Origin: Arthrobacter luteolus NBRC 107841
GTDB taxonomy: Bacteria > Actinomycetota > Actinomycetes > Actinomycetales > Micrococcaceae
DNA length: 64,000 nt
Assembly: GCF_001552075.1 (NCBI RefSeq)
Contig: NZ_BCQM01000002.1
Location: forward strand, 62,001 to 126,000
Direction of reading: 5' to 3'
Shown here: positions 8,703 to 18,495 of the stretch, in pieces
Layout of the letters: each line of letters starts with the position of its first letter
Position numbering within the stretch: the stretch's first letter is position 1
Position numbers and translations under genes: made by a program
Notes under the pieces: generated by a model
What the model was told of the DNA's origin: nothing
Database searches by the model: none
Seen by the model: only the letters and a program-made list of their open reading frames with translations

Positions 8703-9641
8703 TCAGCGGCGGAGCTGGCCTTCCTGGCCGGGGGAGATGCTGATTTCCTGCAGGACCTCCGCGAGCCGGTCGAGAAAGACCCGGGTGCGCGGCAGCTGCC
8801 TGTCATTGATGAGCAGGGCAAAAATGCTCCGCGCCAGCCGGATTTCGGGAACATCCAGGACAACGATGCCGTCCTGCCGGCCCAGCATCGCGAGTTCCGG
8901 TACCAGCGCCGCCCCGATTCCGGCGGCGGCCATCTCCAGGCTGGCGTTGAAGTCGTCGCAGTAGGCGGAGACCCGCGGGTGCAGGCTGCAGCTGGCGAAC
9001 AGCCGTTCAATGACCATTGCGTCCGGGGTGCCGGGATGGTGCATGATCCACGGCATGTCGGAGAGCTGTTCAGCGGTGACCTTGGCGCCGGGCCGGATGC
9101 CCCATTGGGCGGGCAGGACAACACGGAAGTTATCGTCGCCGAGCCACTGGCGGGTCACTGTGGCCGGCCAGGCCAGGCCGCCCTGCCCCACCTGGAAGAC
9201 CAGTGCCACGTCGAGTTCCCCGCCTGAGCGCAGGCCCTGGATGGTTTGCCCCGGCTCCGCCACGAAGATTTTGAGATTGATGCCGAGATCCGGCCAGTCG
9301 GGGGAACCCACCAGACGGGGGAGGGCGAAGGTGGCGAGGCTGGGGAAGATCCCCAGGCGCAGTTCGTGCTCCGTGCCGGCTTCGGCCCGCGCCGCGGCGG
9401 CGAGGAGGGCATCCAGGTCGGTCAGCACCTTCGCCGCATGGCGGGACATCACCACGGCGGCTTCGGTGGGTACGGCGGCCCGGGCTGAGCGCGCAAAGAG
9501 CGTGGTGCCGGTTTCGCGTTCCAAAGCGGACATTTGCTGGGACACGGCTGAGGGTGTGTAGCCCAGGTGCACCGCTGCGGACGCAAAGGATCCGGAACGG
9601 ATGACTTCCAGGAGCGTTTTGAGATGGATCGGATTGACCAC
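8703..9641 (-). CDS. LysR-family transcriptional regulator
   Basis: A 312-residue regulator with an N-terminal winged helix (HLKTLLEVIRSGSFASAA..GYTPSAVSQQ..LE, residues 6-60) and a periplasmic-binding-like effector domain (from about residue 92). Start is GTG at 9641 with AAGG seven bases upstream. The closest downstream gene on its strand is the FUSC transporter. A NrdR-box-like palindrome lies 43-58 bases upstream of its start (9684-9699), which is unexpected for a LysR gene. The inducer cannot be predicted. Confidence 0.9.
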   Translation of the reverse strand: MVNPIHLKTLLEVIRSGSFASAAVHLGYTPSAVSQQMSALERETGTTLFARSARAAVPTEAAVVMSRHAAKVLTDLDALLAAAARAEAGTEHELRLGIFPSLATFALPRLVGSPDWPDLGINLKIFVAEPGQTIQGLRSGGELDVALVFQVGQGGLAWPATVTRQWLGDDNFRVVLPAQWGIRPGAKVTAEQLSDMPWIMHHPGTPDAMVIERLFASCSLHPRVSAYCDDFNASLEMAAAGIGAALVPELAMLGRQDGIVVLDVPEIRLARSIFALLINDRQLPRTRVFLDRLAEVLQEISISPGQEGQLRR

Positions 9642-9683
9642 GATGCCTTACACCCTCTCCTTGGTACCCTGGGCCGCCGTCGA

Positions 9684-9699
9684 CCACCATATCTAGTGG
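9684..9699. promoter_or_regulatory. NrdR-box-like palindrome upstream of the LysR gene
   Basis: CCACCATATCTAGTGG closely follows the NrdR operator pattern (acaCwAtATaTwGtgt type) and extends to perfect ACCAC/GTGGT arms. It is 43 bases upstream of the LysR start and about 205 bp from the paired boxes nearer nrdH, so it is probably a separate site. Confidence 0.5.
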
Positions 9700-9775
9700 T
9701 AGCAGCTACTACGGGCGACACGCCCACGGCAGGCGACACGCAATCTTTAAGCCGGCCCCACAGCCTGTGCATCCA

Positions 9776-9862
9776 CTCTCCACAGGCTGTGGAGAAACCC
9801 CGTCCGCGGAGCGGAAAACCACGTAAATCAAGGGGCCGCCCCTGTGCAGAAACTGTGGACGA
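9776..9862. promoter_or_regulatory. DnaA-box-like cluster upstream of nrdH
   Basis: The segment holds a perfect inverted repeat CTCCACA-GGC-TGTGGAG (9778-9794). It also holds two sequences one mismatch from the high-GC DnaA box TGTGGACAA: TGTGGAGAA (9788-9796) and TGTGGACGA (9854-9862). DnaA control of ribonucleotide reductase is established in Escherichia coli; here it is inferred from sequence alone. Confidence 0.4.
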
Positions 9863-9889
9863 ACAGCGTGTGGAATGACATACTTGTAA

Positions 9890-9949
9890 TACATCATCTA
9901 GGGGTGGGACCCATGGCAGCGCACTAGATGTAGTGGCCGGATGTAGTAT
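9890..9949 (+). promoter_or_regulatory. nrdHIEF promoter with paired NrdR boxes
   Basis: The proximal box CACTAGATGTAGTG (9922-9935) has perfect CACTA/TAGTG arms. A weaker box around ATCATCTAG (9890-9903) is centred 32 bp upstream, the three-turn spacing typical of NrdR box pairs. A candidate -10 TAGTAT (9944-9949) places the proximal box over the -35/spacer, which fits repression by NrdR when (d)ATP is plentiful. Confidence 0.65.
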
Positions 9950-10000
9950 CAAGGAACAGACTTCAAAGGCATCATCATGCATCATCAAGGGGAGACCACC

Positions 10001-10246
10001 ATGACCGTCACGGTTTACACCAAGCCTTCGTGCGTTCAGTGCAACGCAACATACCGCGCCTTGGACAAGAAGGGCATCGCCTACCAGAGCGTGGACATGT
10101 CCCAGGATCCTGAAGCTCTTGAGCGCGTCCGGGCCCTCGGCTTTATGCAGGCCCCCGTGGTCATCACCGAGCAGGACTCCTGGTCCGGCTTCCGCCCGGA
10201 CAAGATCGAGGAACTGGCCCAGGCCAGCGTTACTTCAGTCGCTTAA
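10001..10246 (+). CDS. nrdH: NrdH glutaredoxin-like electron donor
   Basis: An 81-residue thioredoxin-fold protein with redox motif CVQC (Cys11, Cys14). NrdH has a glutaredoxin-like sequence but thioredoxin-like activity and reduces the class Ib ribonucleotide reductase NrdEF. The ATG at 10001 is preceded by GGGGAG at proper spacing; an upstream in-frame ATG at 9977 is less likely. It is first in the nrdHIEF operon and follows the NrdR-box promoter directly. Confidence 0.95.
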   Translation: MTVTVYTKPSCVQCNATYRALDKKGIAYQSVDMSQDPEALERVRALGFMQAPVVITEQDSWSGFRPDKIEELAQASVTSVA

Positions 10247-10368
10247 TCAGGACTGACCGCCGCGGCGGGGAAGCCGCAGCAGGGACGTACACCAGCACAG
10301 CAGGACAAGAGTTGCAGCAGTACAGATAAATCAGCAGTACAGAAACCGCAGCAGAGAAGCAGGACGCA

Positions 10369-10890
10369 ATGACTTTGGGAATCGCGATGCTGACAGCCGG
10401 GGCCGCTAACGGCACCCGGCAGCGGCATCCGGCTGCCGAATCCAACCCGGTGACGCACGCGGATCTCGTGTTCTTCACCTCGGCCTCGGGCTACACCGGA
10501 CGTTTCGTGGAGAAGCTCGGGCGGGAGGCTGGCCGGATTCCGCTGCACACCGGCGAACCCACCCTCCTGGCACGCCGGCCGTTCGTCCTGGTGCTGCCAA
10601 CGTACGGCGGTACGGCGGCCCAGCCCGGAGCCGCCGCCAAGGGTGCGGTGCCCAAGCAGGTCATCAAGTTTCTGAACGTCGAGGGCAACAGGGCCCTCAT
10701 CCGCGGCGTCATCGGCGCGGGCAACACGAATTTCGGGGAAAACTACTGCCTGGCGGCGGACATCATCTCGGTCAAATGCCAGGTCCCCGTGCTTTATCGA
10801 TTTGAACTCATGGGCACGTCCGAGGACGTCGCCACTGTAAACCAAGGATTGGAAGAGTTTTGGACACATCAGTCGCAGAAGCCGGCATGA
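10369..10890 (+). CDS. nrdI: NrdI flavodoxin-like activase of class Ib RNR
   Basis: A 173-residue FMN protein. Known NrdI supplies superoxide or peroxide to the dimanganese centre of NrdF to form its tyrosyl radical. The flavodoxin-like phosphate loop [16 protein letters not shown], the LVLPTYGG loop and the [12 protein letters not shown] segment are all family-typical. The first 30 residues are an unconserved extension, so an internal start near residue 27 (upstream of THADLVFF) cannot be excluded. The stop overlaps the nrdE ATG in an ATGA quartet. Confidence 0.93.
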   Translation: MTLGIAMLTAGAANGTRQRHPAAESNPVTHADLVFFTSASGYTGRFVEKLGREAGRIPLHTGEPTLLARRPFVLVLPTYGGTAAQPGAAAKGAVPKQVIKFLNVEGNRALIRGVIGAGNTNFGENYCLAADIISVKCQVPVLYRFELMGTSEDVATVNQGLEEFWTHQSQKPA

Positions 10891-13025
10891 CGGACTCCAA
10901 GGAGCTGCCGGAAGCCTATAAGGGCCTGGGCTATCACGAGCTCAACGCCATGCTGAACCTCTACGGCAAGAACGGTGAAATCCAGTTCGACGCCGACCGT
11001 GCGGCTGCACGCCAGTACTTCCTCCAGCACGTGAATAACAACACCGTGTTCTTCCATGACCTGGAAGAGAAGCTGGATTACCTGGTCAAGAACGAGTACT
11101 ACGAGCGCGAGACGCTGGACCAGTACACGATGAACTTCATCCGCGAGCTCTACCAGCGCGCCTACAAGAAGAAGTTCCGCTTCGAGACCTTCCTCGGTGC
11201 GTTCAAGTTCTACACCTCGTACACACTGAAGACCTTCGACGGCAAGCGGTACCTGGAGCGCTACGAAGACCGCGTCTGCATGGTCGCCCTGCACCTGGCC
11301 CGCGGCAACGAGCAGCTGGCCGAGCAGATCGTGGATGAAATCATCGAGGGCCGCTTCCAGCCGGCCACTCCCACCTTCCTGAACGCAGGCAAGAAGCAGC
11401 GCGGCGAGCTGGTCTCCTGCTTCCTGCTTCGCATCGAAGACAACATGGAGTCGATCGGCCGGTCCATCAACTCCGCCCTGCAGCTCTCCAAGCGCGGCGG
11501 CGGCGTCGCCTTCGCTCTGACGAACATCCGCGAGGTCGGCGCGCCGATCAAGCAGATCGAGAACCAGTCCTCCGGCGTTATCCCCGTGATGAAGCTCCTC
11601 GAGGATTCCTTCTCCTACGCCAACCAGCTCGGTGCCCGCCAGGGTGCCGGTGCCGTGTACCTGCACGCCCACCACCCGGACATCAACCGGTTCCTGGACA
11701 CCAAGCGGGAAAACGCTGACGAGAAGATCCGCATCAAGACCCTCTCCCTCGGCGTCGTTATTCCGGACATCACCTTCGAGCTGGCCAAGCGGGACGAGGA
11801 CATGTACCTGTTCTCCCCGTACGACGTCGAGAAGGTCTACGGCATGCCGTTCTCCGATGTCTCGGTCACCGAGAAGTACTACGAGATGGTTGACGATTCC
11901 CGGATCAAGAAGACCAAGATCAAGGCCCGCGAGTTCTTCCAGACCCTCGCCGAGATCCAGTTCGAATCCGGTTACCCGTACATCATGTTCGAGGACACCG
12001 TGAACCGGGAAAACCCGATTGACGGCAAGATCATCATGTCCAACCTGTGCTCGGAGATCCTCCAGGTTTCCCAGCCCACCACGTACCACGACGATCTCTC
12101 CTACGACGAGACCGGCAAGGACATCTCCTGCAACTTGGGTTCGCTGAACATCGCGAAGACCATGGACTCGCCGGACTTCGGCCGGACCATTGAGACAGCC
12201 ATCCGGACCCTGACCGCGGTCTCGGACATGAGCCACATCGGCTCGGTTCCGTCCATCGCCCGGGGCAACGACCAGTCCCACGCCATTGGCCTGGGCCAGA
12301 TGAACCTGCACGGCTACCTGGCCCGTGAGCGGGTGCATTACGGTTCAGAAGAGGGCATCGACTTCACGAACATCTACTTCTACACGGTGGTGTACCACGC
12401 CGTGCGGGCCTCGAACCTGCTGGCCATCGAAACCGGCCGTACCTTTGCCGGCTTCGAGAAGTCAAAGTACGCAACAGGTGAGTTCTTCGACAAGTACGTG
12501 AACCAGGAATGGGTTCCGCAGACCGGCCGTGTCCGCGAGCTGTTCGAGAACGTCACCATCCCCACCCAGGAGGACTGGGCCGCCCTGCGTGAATCGGTCA
12601 TGGCACACGGTATCTACAACCAGAACCTGCAGGCTGTGCCGCCGACCGGTTCGATCTCCTACATCAACAACTCCACCTCCTCCATCCACCCGGTGGCGTC
12701 GAAGATCGAGATCCGCAAGGAAGGCAAGCTGGGCCGCGTGTACTACCCGGCTCCGTACCTGACGAACGACAACCTGGAGTACTACCAGGATGCGTACGAA
12801 ATCGGTTACGAGAAGATCATCGACACCTATGCCGCTGCCACGCAGCACGTGGACCAGGGCCTGTCCCTGACGCTGTTCTTCAAGGACACTGCCACCACGC
12901 GTGACATCAACAAGGCGCAGATCTACGCCTGGCGCAAGGGCATCAAGACCATCTACTACATCCGCCTGCGCCAGCTGGCCCTGGAAGGCACCGAAGTTGA
13001 GGGCTGCGTCTCCTGCATGCTGTAG
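10887..13025 (+). CDS. nrdE: Class Ib ribonucleoside-diphosphate reductase large (alpha) subunit
   Basis: The catalytic subunit (712 residues from ATG at 10887) converts ribonucleoside diphosphates to deoxyribonucleotides. The sequence is almost collinear with mycobacterial NrdE from [11 protein letters not shown] to the C-terminal CVSC redox pair (EGCVSCML). It includes the substrate-site segment NLCSEI and the radical-transfer tyrosines in GRVYYPAPY and [11 protein letters not shown] prefer the ATG that overlaps the nrdI stop by four bases; an in-frame TTG at 10860 would add nine residues. The N-terminal ATP-cone of class Ia enzymes is absent, as expected for class Ib. Confidence 0.97.
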   Translation: MTDSKELPEAYKGLGYHELNAMLNLYGKNGEIQFDADRAAARQYFLQHVNNNTVFFHDLEEKLDYLVKNEYYERETLDQYTMNFIRELYQRAYKKKFRFETFLGAFKFYTSYTLKTFDGKRYLERYEDRVCMVALHLARGNEQLAEQIVDEIIEGRFQPATPTFLNAGKKQRGELVSCFLLRIEDNMESIGRSINSALQLSKRGGGVAFALTNIREVGAPIKQIENQSSGVIPVMKLLEDSFSYANQLGARQGAGAVYLHAHHPDINRFLDTKRENADEKIRIKTLSLGVVIPDITFELAKRDEDMYLFSPYDVEKVYGMPFSDVSVTEKYYEMVDDSRIKKTKIKAREFFQTLAEIQFESGYPYIMFEDTVNRENPIDGKIIMSNLCSEILQVSQPTTYHDDLSYDETGKDISCNLGSLNIAKTMDSPDFGRTIETAIRTLTAVSDMSHIGSVPSIARGNDQSHAIGLGQMNLHGYLARERVHYGSEEGIDFTNIYFYTVVYHAVRASNLLAIETGRTFAGFEKSKYATGEFFDKYVNQEWVPQTGRVRELFENVTIPTQEDWAALRESVMAHGIYNQNLQAVPPTGSISYINNSTSSIHPVASKIEIRKEGKLGRVYYPAPYLTNDNLEYYQDAYEIGYEKIIDTYAAATQHVDQGLSLTLFFKDTATTRDINKAQIYAWRKGIKTIYYIRLRQLALEGTEVEGCVSCML

Positions 13026-14045
<1,020 letters not shown>

Positions 14046-14083
14046 ACGTCTCTTTCCGAAGAGCCAGCTAAGAAACCTGGACA

Positions 14084-14123
14084 AAGGCCCGGACCCGCGG
14101 AATCTCGCGGGTCCGGGCCTTTC
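14084..14123 (+). terminator. Rho-independent terminator after nrdF
   Basis: A perfect 17-bp stem (AAAGGCCCGGACCCGCG paired with its complement) closes a six-base GAATCT loop. The stem ends in TTT, 38 bases after the nrdF stop. The AAA/TTT ends make it potentially bidirectional. Confidence 0.9.
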
Positions 14124-14176
14124 GCGTGCGTCCACTAGTGTGAGCATCGAGGGTTTCCCATCATCTGAAAAGCGGG

Positions 14177-15541
14177 TTGAACGTGGATTTACGCAGGGGG
14201 CAATTCGACACCATCGTTGTGGGGGCAGGTGTGTCGGGGCTCAGCGCTGCCCGGGTGCTCGCCGGTGCGGGGCAGAGCGTCGTGGTGCTGGAGGCACGCG
14301 GCCGGACCGGAGGCCGCCTGCACACCGAGCGCGTCGATGGCCGGGTCACTGACCTCGGTGCCTCCTGGATTCACGGGATCGACGGGGGACCGCTGCACCA
14401 GTTGACCCGCTCCTTCGGTATGCCCGATGTTGAGTTCACCGTCGGAAGCTACCAGGCCGGCGGGCGGCCCATTGCCTATTACGGTCCGGAGGGAACACGC
14501 CTGGTCGACGCCGCTGCGGAGCGGTTCATCGCCGACGCCGAACGCGTGGAAGTGCGGCTGGCCAAGGTGATCGAGGCCCTGGATCCGGGTGCCAGCTATG
14601 CTGATGCGGCGCGCACCGCCGTCGGGGAAGTGGCGGCAGCAGAGGGCTGGGACGCGGAACGCGCGGAGCGGATCGTGGAGTACCTGGACCACCGCAGCGA
14701 GGAGCAGTACGGTGCCGACTCCCGCCTGCTCGATGCGCACGGCCTGGAGGACGAAGTCATCATCGGCGACGAGGTGGTTTTCCCGGAGGGCTACGATTCG
14801 CTGGCGTCGAACCTTGCAGCGGGGATCGATGTGCGGCTTGAACACGTGGTGACCCGGGTCGCCCGGGCGGGAGCCGCGGGGGTGGAGTCCGGCGTCGTTG
14901 TGAAGACGAACCAGGGCGTCTTCACCGCCGCCCAGGCAGTGGTCACCGTCCCGATCGGTCTCCTCCAGTCGGAGCGCATCACCTTCGACCCGCCGCTGCC
15001 TGAGCTGGTCGCCGGCGCGGTCTCCCGTTTTCGGATGAACGCCTTCGAGAAGATCTTCCTGCGCTTTCCCGAGCGCTTCTGGGACGAGGGTGTGTATGCC
15101 ATCCGCCGCCAGGGCGACGCCGCGAAGTGGTGGCACTCCTGGTACGACCTCACAGATCTTCACAGCGAGCCCACACTGCTCACATTCGCGGCAGGGGAAT
15201 GCGCCCAGGAGATCCGGGGGTGGTCCGATAAATGGGTGGTGGACTCGGTCATGGCTTCCCTGCGGGACATTTACGGATCCCGGACGCAGAATCCGGTACA
15301 CGCCACGATCACCGACTGGCAGGGTGATGCGTGGGCCGGCGGGGCCTACGCGTACATGATGCGGGGGTGCACCGGTGAGGACCACAGCCGCATCGCAACG
15401 CCCATCGACGGGGTGCTGCATCTGGCCGGCGAAGCTACCTGGGAGCCGGACCCCGCCACGGTTAACGCGGCCTTCTGCTCAGGGCACCGTGCCGCTGAGC
15501 GCATCCTGGGAAAGACGATGCCCTACCAGCCCAAGACATAG
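14177..15541 (+). CDS. Flavin-containing amine oxidase
   Basis: A 454-residue FAD enzyme of the monoamine/polyamine oxidase family. The N-terminal Rossmann motif VVGAGVSGLSAARVL, the acidic end LEARGRTGGR and the C-terminal FAD motif LAGEATWEPDPATVNAAF..G are intact. The WIHG segment after the FAD domain and a tyrosine-rich GGAYAYMMRG near the cofactor resemble polyamine/spermine oxidases more than MAO, but the substrate is uncertain. Start is TTG at 14177 or GTG at 14183, neither with a strong ribosome-binding site. The gene stands alone behind the nrd terminator. Confidence 0.88.
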   Translation: MNVDLRRGQFDTIVVGAGVSGLSAARVLAGAGQSVVVLEARGRTGGRLHTERVDGRVTDLGASWIHGIDGGPLHQLTRSFGMPDVEFTVGSYQAGGRPIAYYGPEGTRLVDAAAERFIADAERVEVRLAKVIEALDPGASYADAARTAVGEVAAAEGWDAERAERIVEYLDHRSEEQYGADSRLLDAHGLEDEVIIGDEVVFPEGYDSLASNLAAGIDVRLEHVVTRVARAGAAGVESGVVVKTNQGVFTAAQAVVTVPIGLLQSERITFDPPLPELVAGAVSRFRMNAFEKIFLRFPERFWDEGVYAIRRQGDAAKWWHSWYDLTDLHSEPTLLTFAAGECAQEIRGWSDKWVVDSVMASLRDIYGSRTQNPVHATITDWQGDAWAGGAYAYMMRGCTGEDHSRIATPIDGVLHLAGEATWEPDPATVNAAFCSGHRAAERILGKTMPYQPKT

Positions 15542-15561
15542 GACGAAGAGCCGCGGGTGGG

Positions 15562-17193
15562 CTAGTCCCTCGCAGGCTCCTGCGCCGCCTTTCGGAGCCG
15601 GACGGCGCCGATAAACCCGAGGACGAGGAACACCGTCGCGATCAGGAGCGCCCAGCGTGTCGCGTCGGTGAAGCCGCCCGTCAAGGCGTCGACGGCCTTA
15701 GTGGTCTCATCCCCGAGAGGGCTCTGGCTTCCCTGGGCCCGCAGTTGGGTGATCGTGGTCCCGGCGGACTGCCGCGTGGCATCCGCGAGCCTGTCCGCGG
15801 CCGTGCCGGTGAGGCCTGCGTCGCCGAGAGCTGCCGGAAGGGTGAGCGCGAGTGAGATCGAGAGCGCGGTTCCGGCGAACGCCGTGCCGAGCGCGGAACC
15901 GATCTGCCGGACGGTGCTCTGGGTGGCCGACCCCTGACCCGAGACTCCCACCGGAATGTCCCGCAGTACGGTGCCGGTAAGCTGCGCGGATGCGAGGCCG
16001 AGACCGAGGCCGTATACCGTCAGTGGGATCGCGATGAGCCAGCCGGATGTAGCAGGTCCAAGGAGCAACGCCAGGGCGAGGACGCCTGCGACCTCAAGGC
16101 CCAGCCCAATGAGCACCGTGCCCGGAGAGCCGAACTTCGCCGCGAGGTGCCGCGCAGCGGCACCGGACAGGAACGCGCCGACGGCCATCGCCGCCAGCAC
16201 GAGGCCCGCGCCCATCACATCGAGGCCGAGGGCGTTAATGAGATAGAGCGGGAGGACGAAGATGATCGAGAACTCTCCGACGGCGACCATCGCGGCGGTG
16301 AGGTTCCCCCAGGAGAAGGTCACGAAGGAGAAGAGGCTGAGGTCGAGGAGGGCAGCGCGCTGCACCTTTTCGCGGTGGCGTTCCCAGATCACGAACAGGA
16401 CGAGCGCGATCGCAGCGATCAGGAAAGCGACGGGCACAACCGAGATCGTGGCGTCCTTAGGCCATACCCAGCCAAACACCGTCAGATCGTTCTTCGGGGT
16501 CCACCAGCCGAGGTCGGGGCCTTCGATGACCGCGAAAACGAGCGCCCCGAACCCGATGGCGCTGAGCAGTGCTCCGTCGACGTCGACGCCGGGTCGTTTT
16601 TTCTCGCCGCGGGTCTCGGGGACTGTGAAGATGGCGGCGATGAAGACGAGCGCGCCGAGCGGGAGGTTCACAAGGAAGATCCAGTGCCACGACGTCCATT
16701 GGGTGAGTGCACCTCCGGCGAGCGGGCCGACGGCCGCCGCGCCGGAGATCACGGCACCCCACACGCCAAACGCTGCGGCCCGATACTTCCCGCGGAACAC
16801 GGCGTTGACGGTGGAGAGCGTGGACGGCATGATGAACGCCGCCCCGACCGCCTGCACCGCACGCGCTCCGATCAGTACAGCCGCCGTGGAGGCGGCAGCG
16901 GCGAGGAGACTACCGCCGGCGAACACGATCAGGCCGACGAGGAAAAGCCGTTTGCGTCCCTACCGGTCCGCGAGGTTCCCGGTGGAGAGGAGCAGTGCAG
17001 CGAGCAGGACGGCGTAGAGGCTGTTCACCCATTGGGCGTCGGTGAGATCAAGATGCAGGTCTTCTATGATGGCGGGCAGTGCGACGCCGACAATGGTGCC
17101 GTCGAGCACAATCAGGCCGAGACCGAGGGACAGGACGGCGAGGCCGAGCCAGTCCCTCCTGCTTGGTGCGGAGGGTTCGGTGCCGGTTCTCAT
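15562..17193 (-). pseudogene. DHA2-type MFS drug exporter interrupted by an in-frame amber codon
   Basis: Read as one gene this is a 14-helix EmrB/QacA-like proton-driven efflux pump of about 543 codons, starting at ATG 17193 with AAAGGA upstream. After 77 residues, at TGNLADR, codon 78 is TAG (16960-16962). The same frame then resumes immediately as GRKRLFLVGLIVFAGG, so the stop falls inside the diagnostic motif A loop (NLADRxGRKR), where an aromatic or aliphatic residue is expected. Nothing else is damaged: the remaining 465 codons are open and family-like. Possible explanations are a recent inactivating mutation, amber readthrough, or a sequencing error. Restart at an internal codon would lose the first two helices. 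Its codon use looks different from that of its neighbours. Confidence 0.85.
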
Positions 17194-17227
17194 CGGGGTC
17201 CTTTCATTGTGATCGGGTCGGGTCTGC

Positions 17228-17261
17228 GGCGCAGCACATCGAAGGGCGCAGCACATCGAAG
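17228..17261. repeat. Perfect tandem duplication of 17 bp
   Basis: GGCGCAGCACATCGAAG occurs twice head-to-tail (17228-17244 and 17245-17261) just upstream of the interrupted MFS gene. It looks like a recent slippage or recombination scar in a decaying segment. Confidence 0.85.
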
Positions 17262-17399
17262 AGGGTGCGCAGGGTGAGGATTCCGGCAACCTCCCGGCGA
17301 AGCCCGGTCTCTTCCACGACACCGCTCAGATCGACGAATTAGAACAGGGCATCGGTGAATGCGCTGGCGTCACGCTGTGATTTCCCGGAGCGGGCAGGA
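17262..17399 (-). other. Coding-like remnant between the MFS and DUF2871 genes
   Basis: The minus strand reads as short coding-like pieces in shifted frames: KSQRDASAFTDALF followed by a stop, then FVDLSGVVEETGLRREV and ILTLRTLFDVLR, which runs into the 17-bp duplication. I cannot assign a family. It looks like the end of a lost gene, perhaps a regulator of the neighbouring exporter, but this is inference. Confidence 0.3.
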
Positions 17400-17852
17400 C
17401 TATGCATCCGCTGTCGTCGTCGCAGGCGCCGGCATGGATCCGCGCTCTGCGACCGCACGGCGGAGCGCTGCGAAGAACACGATCATGCCCGCGGTCACGA
17501 GGATATGGCCCAGGCCTGCGATGCCCGCGATCATGTTGTTGGATTCCTGTCCGAGAACCGTGAGGGAGCCGTGCCAGATCATCATCCCTGAGGTGAGAGC
17601 GACGCCGACGTTATAGAGCCAGAAGAACCAGGCGAACAGCTTAGGGGTACGGGAGATCGTGAAGACCTTCTCGATGACGAGCACGATGAGCAGCACGATG
17701 AACCCAAGGGTCAGCAGGTGGGTGTGTGCGAGACCGAGCTGAGTGAACTCTCCCTCGGGGAAGTCGTTGAGCTTCGTGAACTCGCGGTAGAACAGACCGG
17801 ATGCCACGCCAACGAGCATGTAGATAAACGCAGCGTTGAGCAGTTTCTTCAC
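17400..17852 (-). CDS. DUF2871 four-helix membrane protein
   Basis: A 150-residue membrane protein with four hydrophobic spans (about residues 5-22, 40-62, 73-96 and 108-130). It carries the His-rich LAHTHLLTLGF motif at the start of the second span and WHGSL between spans 3 and 4. These match the DUF2871 family as I know it; paired histidines suggest a haem or metal role, but no function is established. Start is GTG at 17852 behind AAAGGA. A MerR-type dyad lies about 90 bases upstream. Confidence 0.72.
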   Translation of the reverse strand: MKKLLNAAFIYMLVGVASGLFYREFTKLNDFPEGEFTQLGLAHTHLLTLGFIVLLIVLVIEKVFTISRTPKLFAWFFWLYNVGVALTSGMMIWHGSLTVLGQESNNMIAGIAGLGHILVTAGMIVFFAALRRAVAERGSMPAPATTTADA

Positions 17853-17943
17853 AGCGGAGGGTTCCTTTCGAACGGTGAGGAGTCGGATGATGCCCGTTCA
17901 TCAAGTCCACCACTGATCACCCCGCGGAACATCGCGAACAGTA

Positions 17944-17959
17944 TTGACCTCAGCGTCAA
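17944..17959. promoter_or_regulatory. MerR-type dyad upstream of the DUF2871 gene
   Basis: TTGAC-CTCAGC-GTCAA has perfect five-base arms and resembles the operator inside the MerR promoter at 3314-3328 (TTGAC-GCAGC-GTCAA). No MerR gene is adjacent. A -10 at 19-bp spacing is not obvious on either strand, so this is only a candidate operator. Confidence 0.4.
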
Positions 17960-18000
17960 CCTTTTGGATGACGCCGAAGGACGCACACATCGCCGGCTTA

Positions 18001-18423
18001 CTAGTCCCGCGAGGGCTTCTGCCGTTGCTGCTTTGTTGCTGACCTCTGCTTCTTTGCATCGAGGCGCCTGAAGTTGGAACCCCGCGTAGGTTTGGTCCGG
18101 CGGCGCGCTGCCGGTGCAGGCGCGAGCCCGTCAGCCACCAGTTCGGCGAGCCTGGCCAGGGCGGTCTCCCGGTTGCGCAGCTGGGAGCGCTGTTCGGACG
18201 CGGTCACAACCAGTGCTCCGGCAATCATGCGGCGTTTGAGGCGCTGGAACAGTTTGGCGCGCTGCTCTTCCGACAGCGCCGCTGAGTCCGCCACGTTCCA
18301 GGACAGGGCAACACGGCTGTCCGTGGTGTTGACGTGCTGGCCCCCTGGACCGGAGGAACGGGAGAACCGCCACTCAAGTTCCTTGGCGGGAATCGTCAGC
18401 TCCGGCGATACCAATAGATCCAT
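18001..18423 (-). CDS. arfB: Peptidyl-tRNA hydrolase ArfB (ribosome rescue)
   Basis: A 140-residue class I release-factor-like protein with the catalytic GGQ at residues 27-29 (SSGPGGQHVNTTDSRVAL) and a long basic C-terminal tail ending KKQRSATKQQRQKPSRD. In known ArfB that tail threads into the empty mRNA channel of stalled ribosomes while GGQ hydrolyses peptidyl-tRNA. It lacks stop-codon recognition domains, so it is not RF1/RF2. It is transcribed after a small unknown gene and the WYL regulator on the same strand. Confidence 0.92.
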   Translation of the reverse strand: MDLLVSPELTIPAKELEWRFSRSSGPGGQHVNTTDSRVALSWNVADSAALSEEQRAKLFQRLKRRMIAGALVVTASEQRSQLRNRETALARLAELVADGLAPAPAARRRTKPTRGSNFRRLDAKKQRSATKQQRQKPSRD

Positions 18424-18495
18424 GGTTCCAGCGTCGCATGAAAGTGCTGGGCCGGTGGCCGCTACGACGGGCTCAGCGACGCCGGCTGAGCCGGG

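Noticed and set aside
10869-12338. 489-codon open frame on the minus strand
   Set aside because: Exact antisense of nrdE; the Val/Leu/Asp-rich sequence is a mirror of nrdE codon usage.
14189-15421. 410-codon minus-strand frame
   Set aside because: Antisense of the amine oxidase, which has intact FAD motifs at both ends.
16147-17277. 376-codon open frame on the plus strand opposite the MFS gene
   Set aside because: Antisense of transmembrane-helix codons; Arg/Glu/Asp-rich with no motif. The minus-strand reading gives a clear MFS protein.
18001-18423. Peptide chain release factor RF1/RF2 fragment
   Set aside because: GGQ is near the N-terminus and followed by a basic tail, the complete ArfB arrangement; it is not a truncated release factor.
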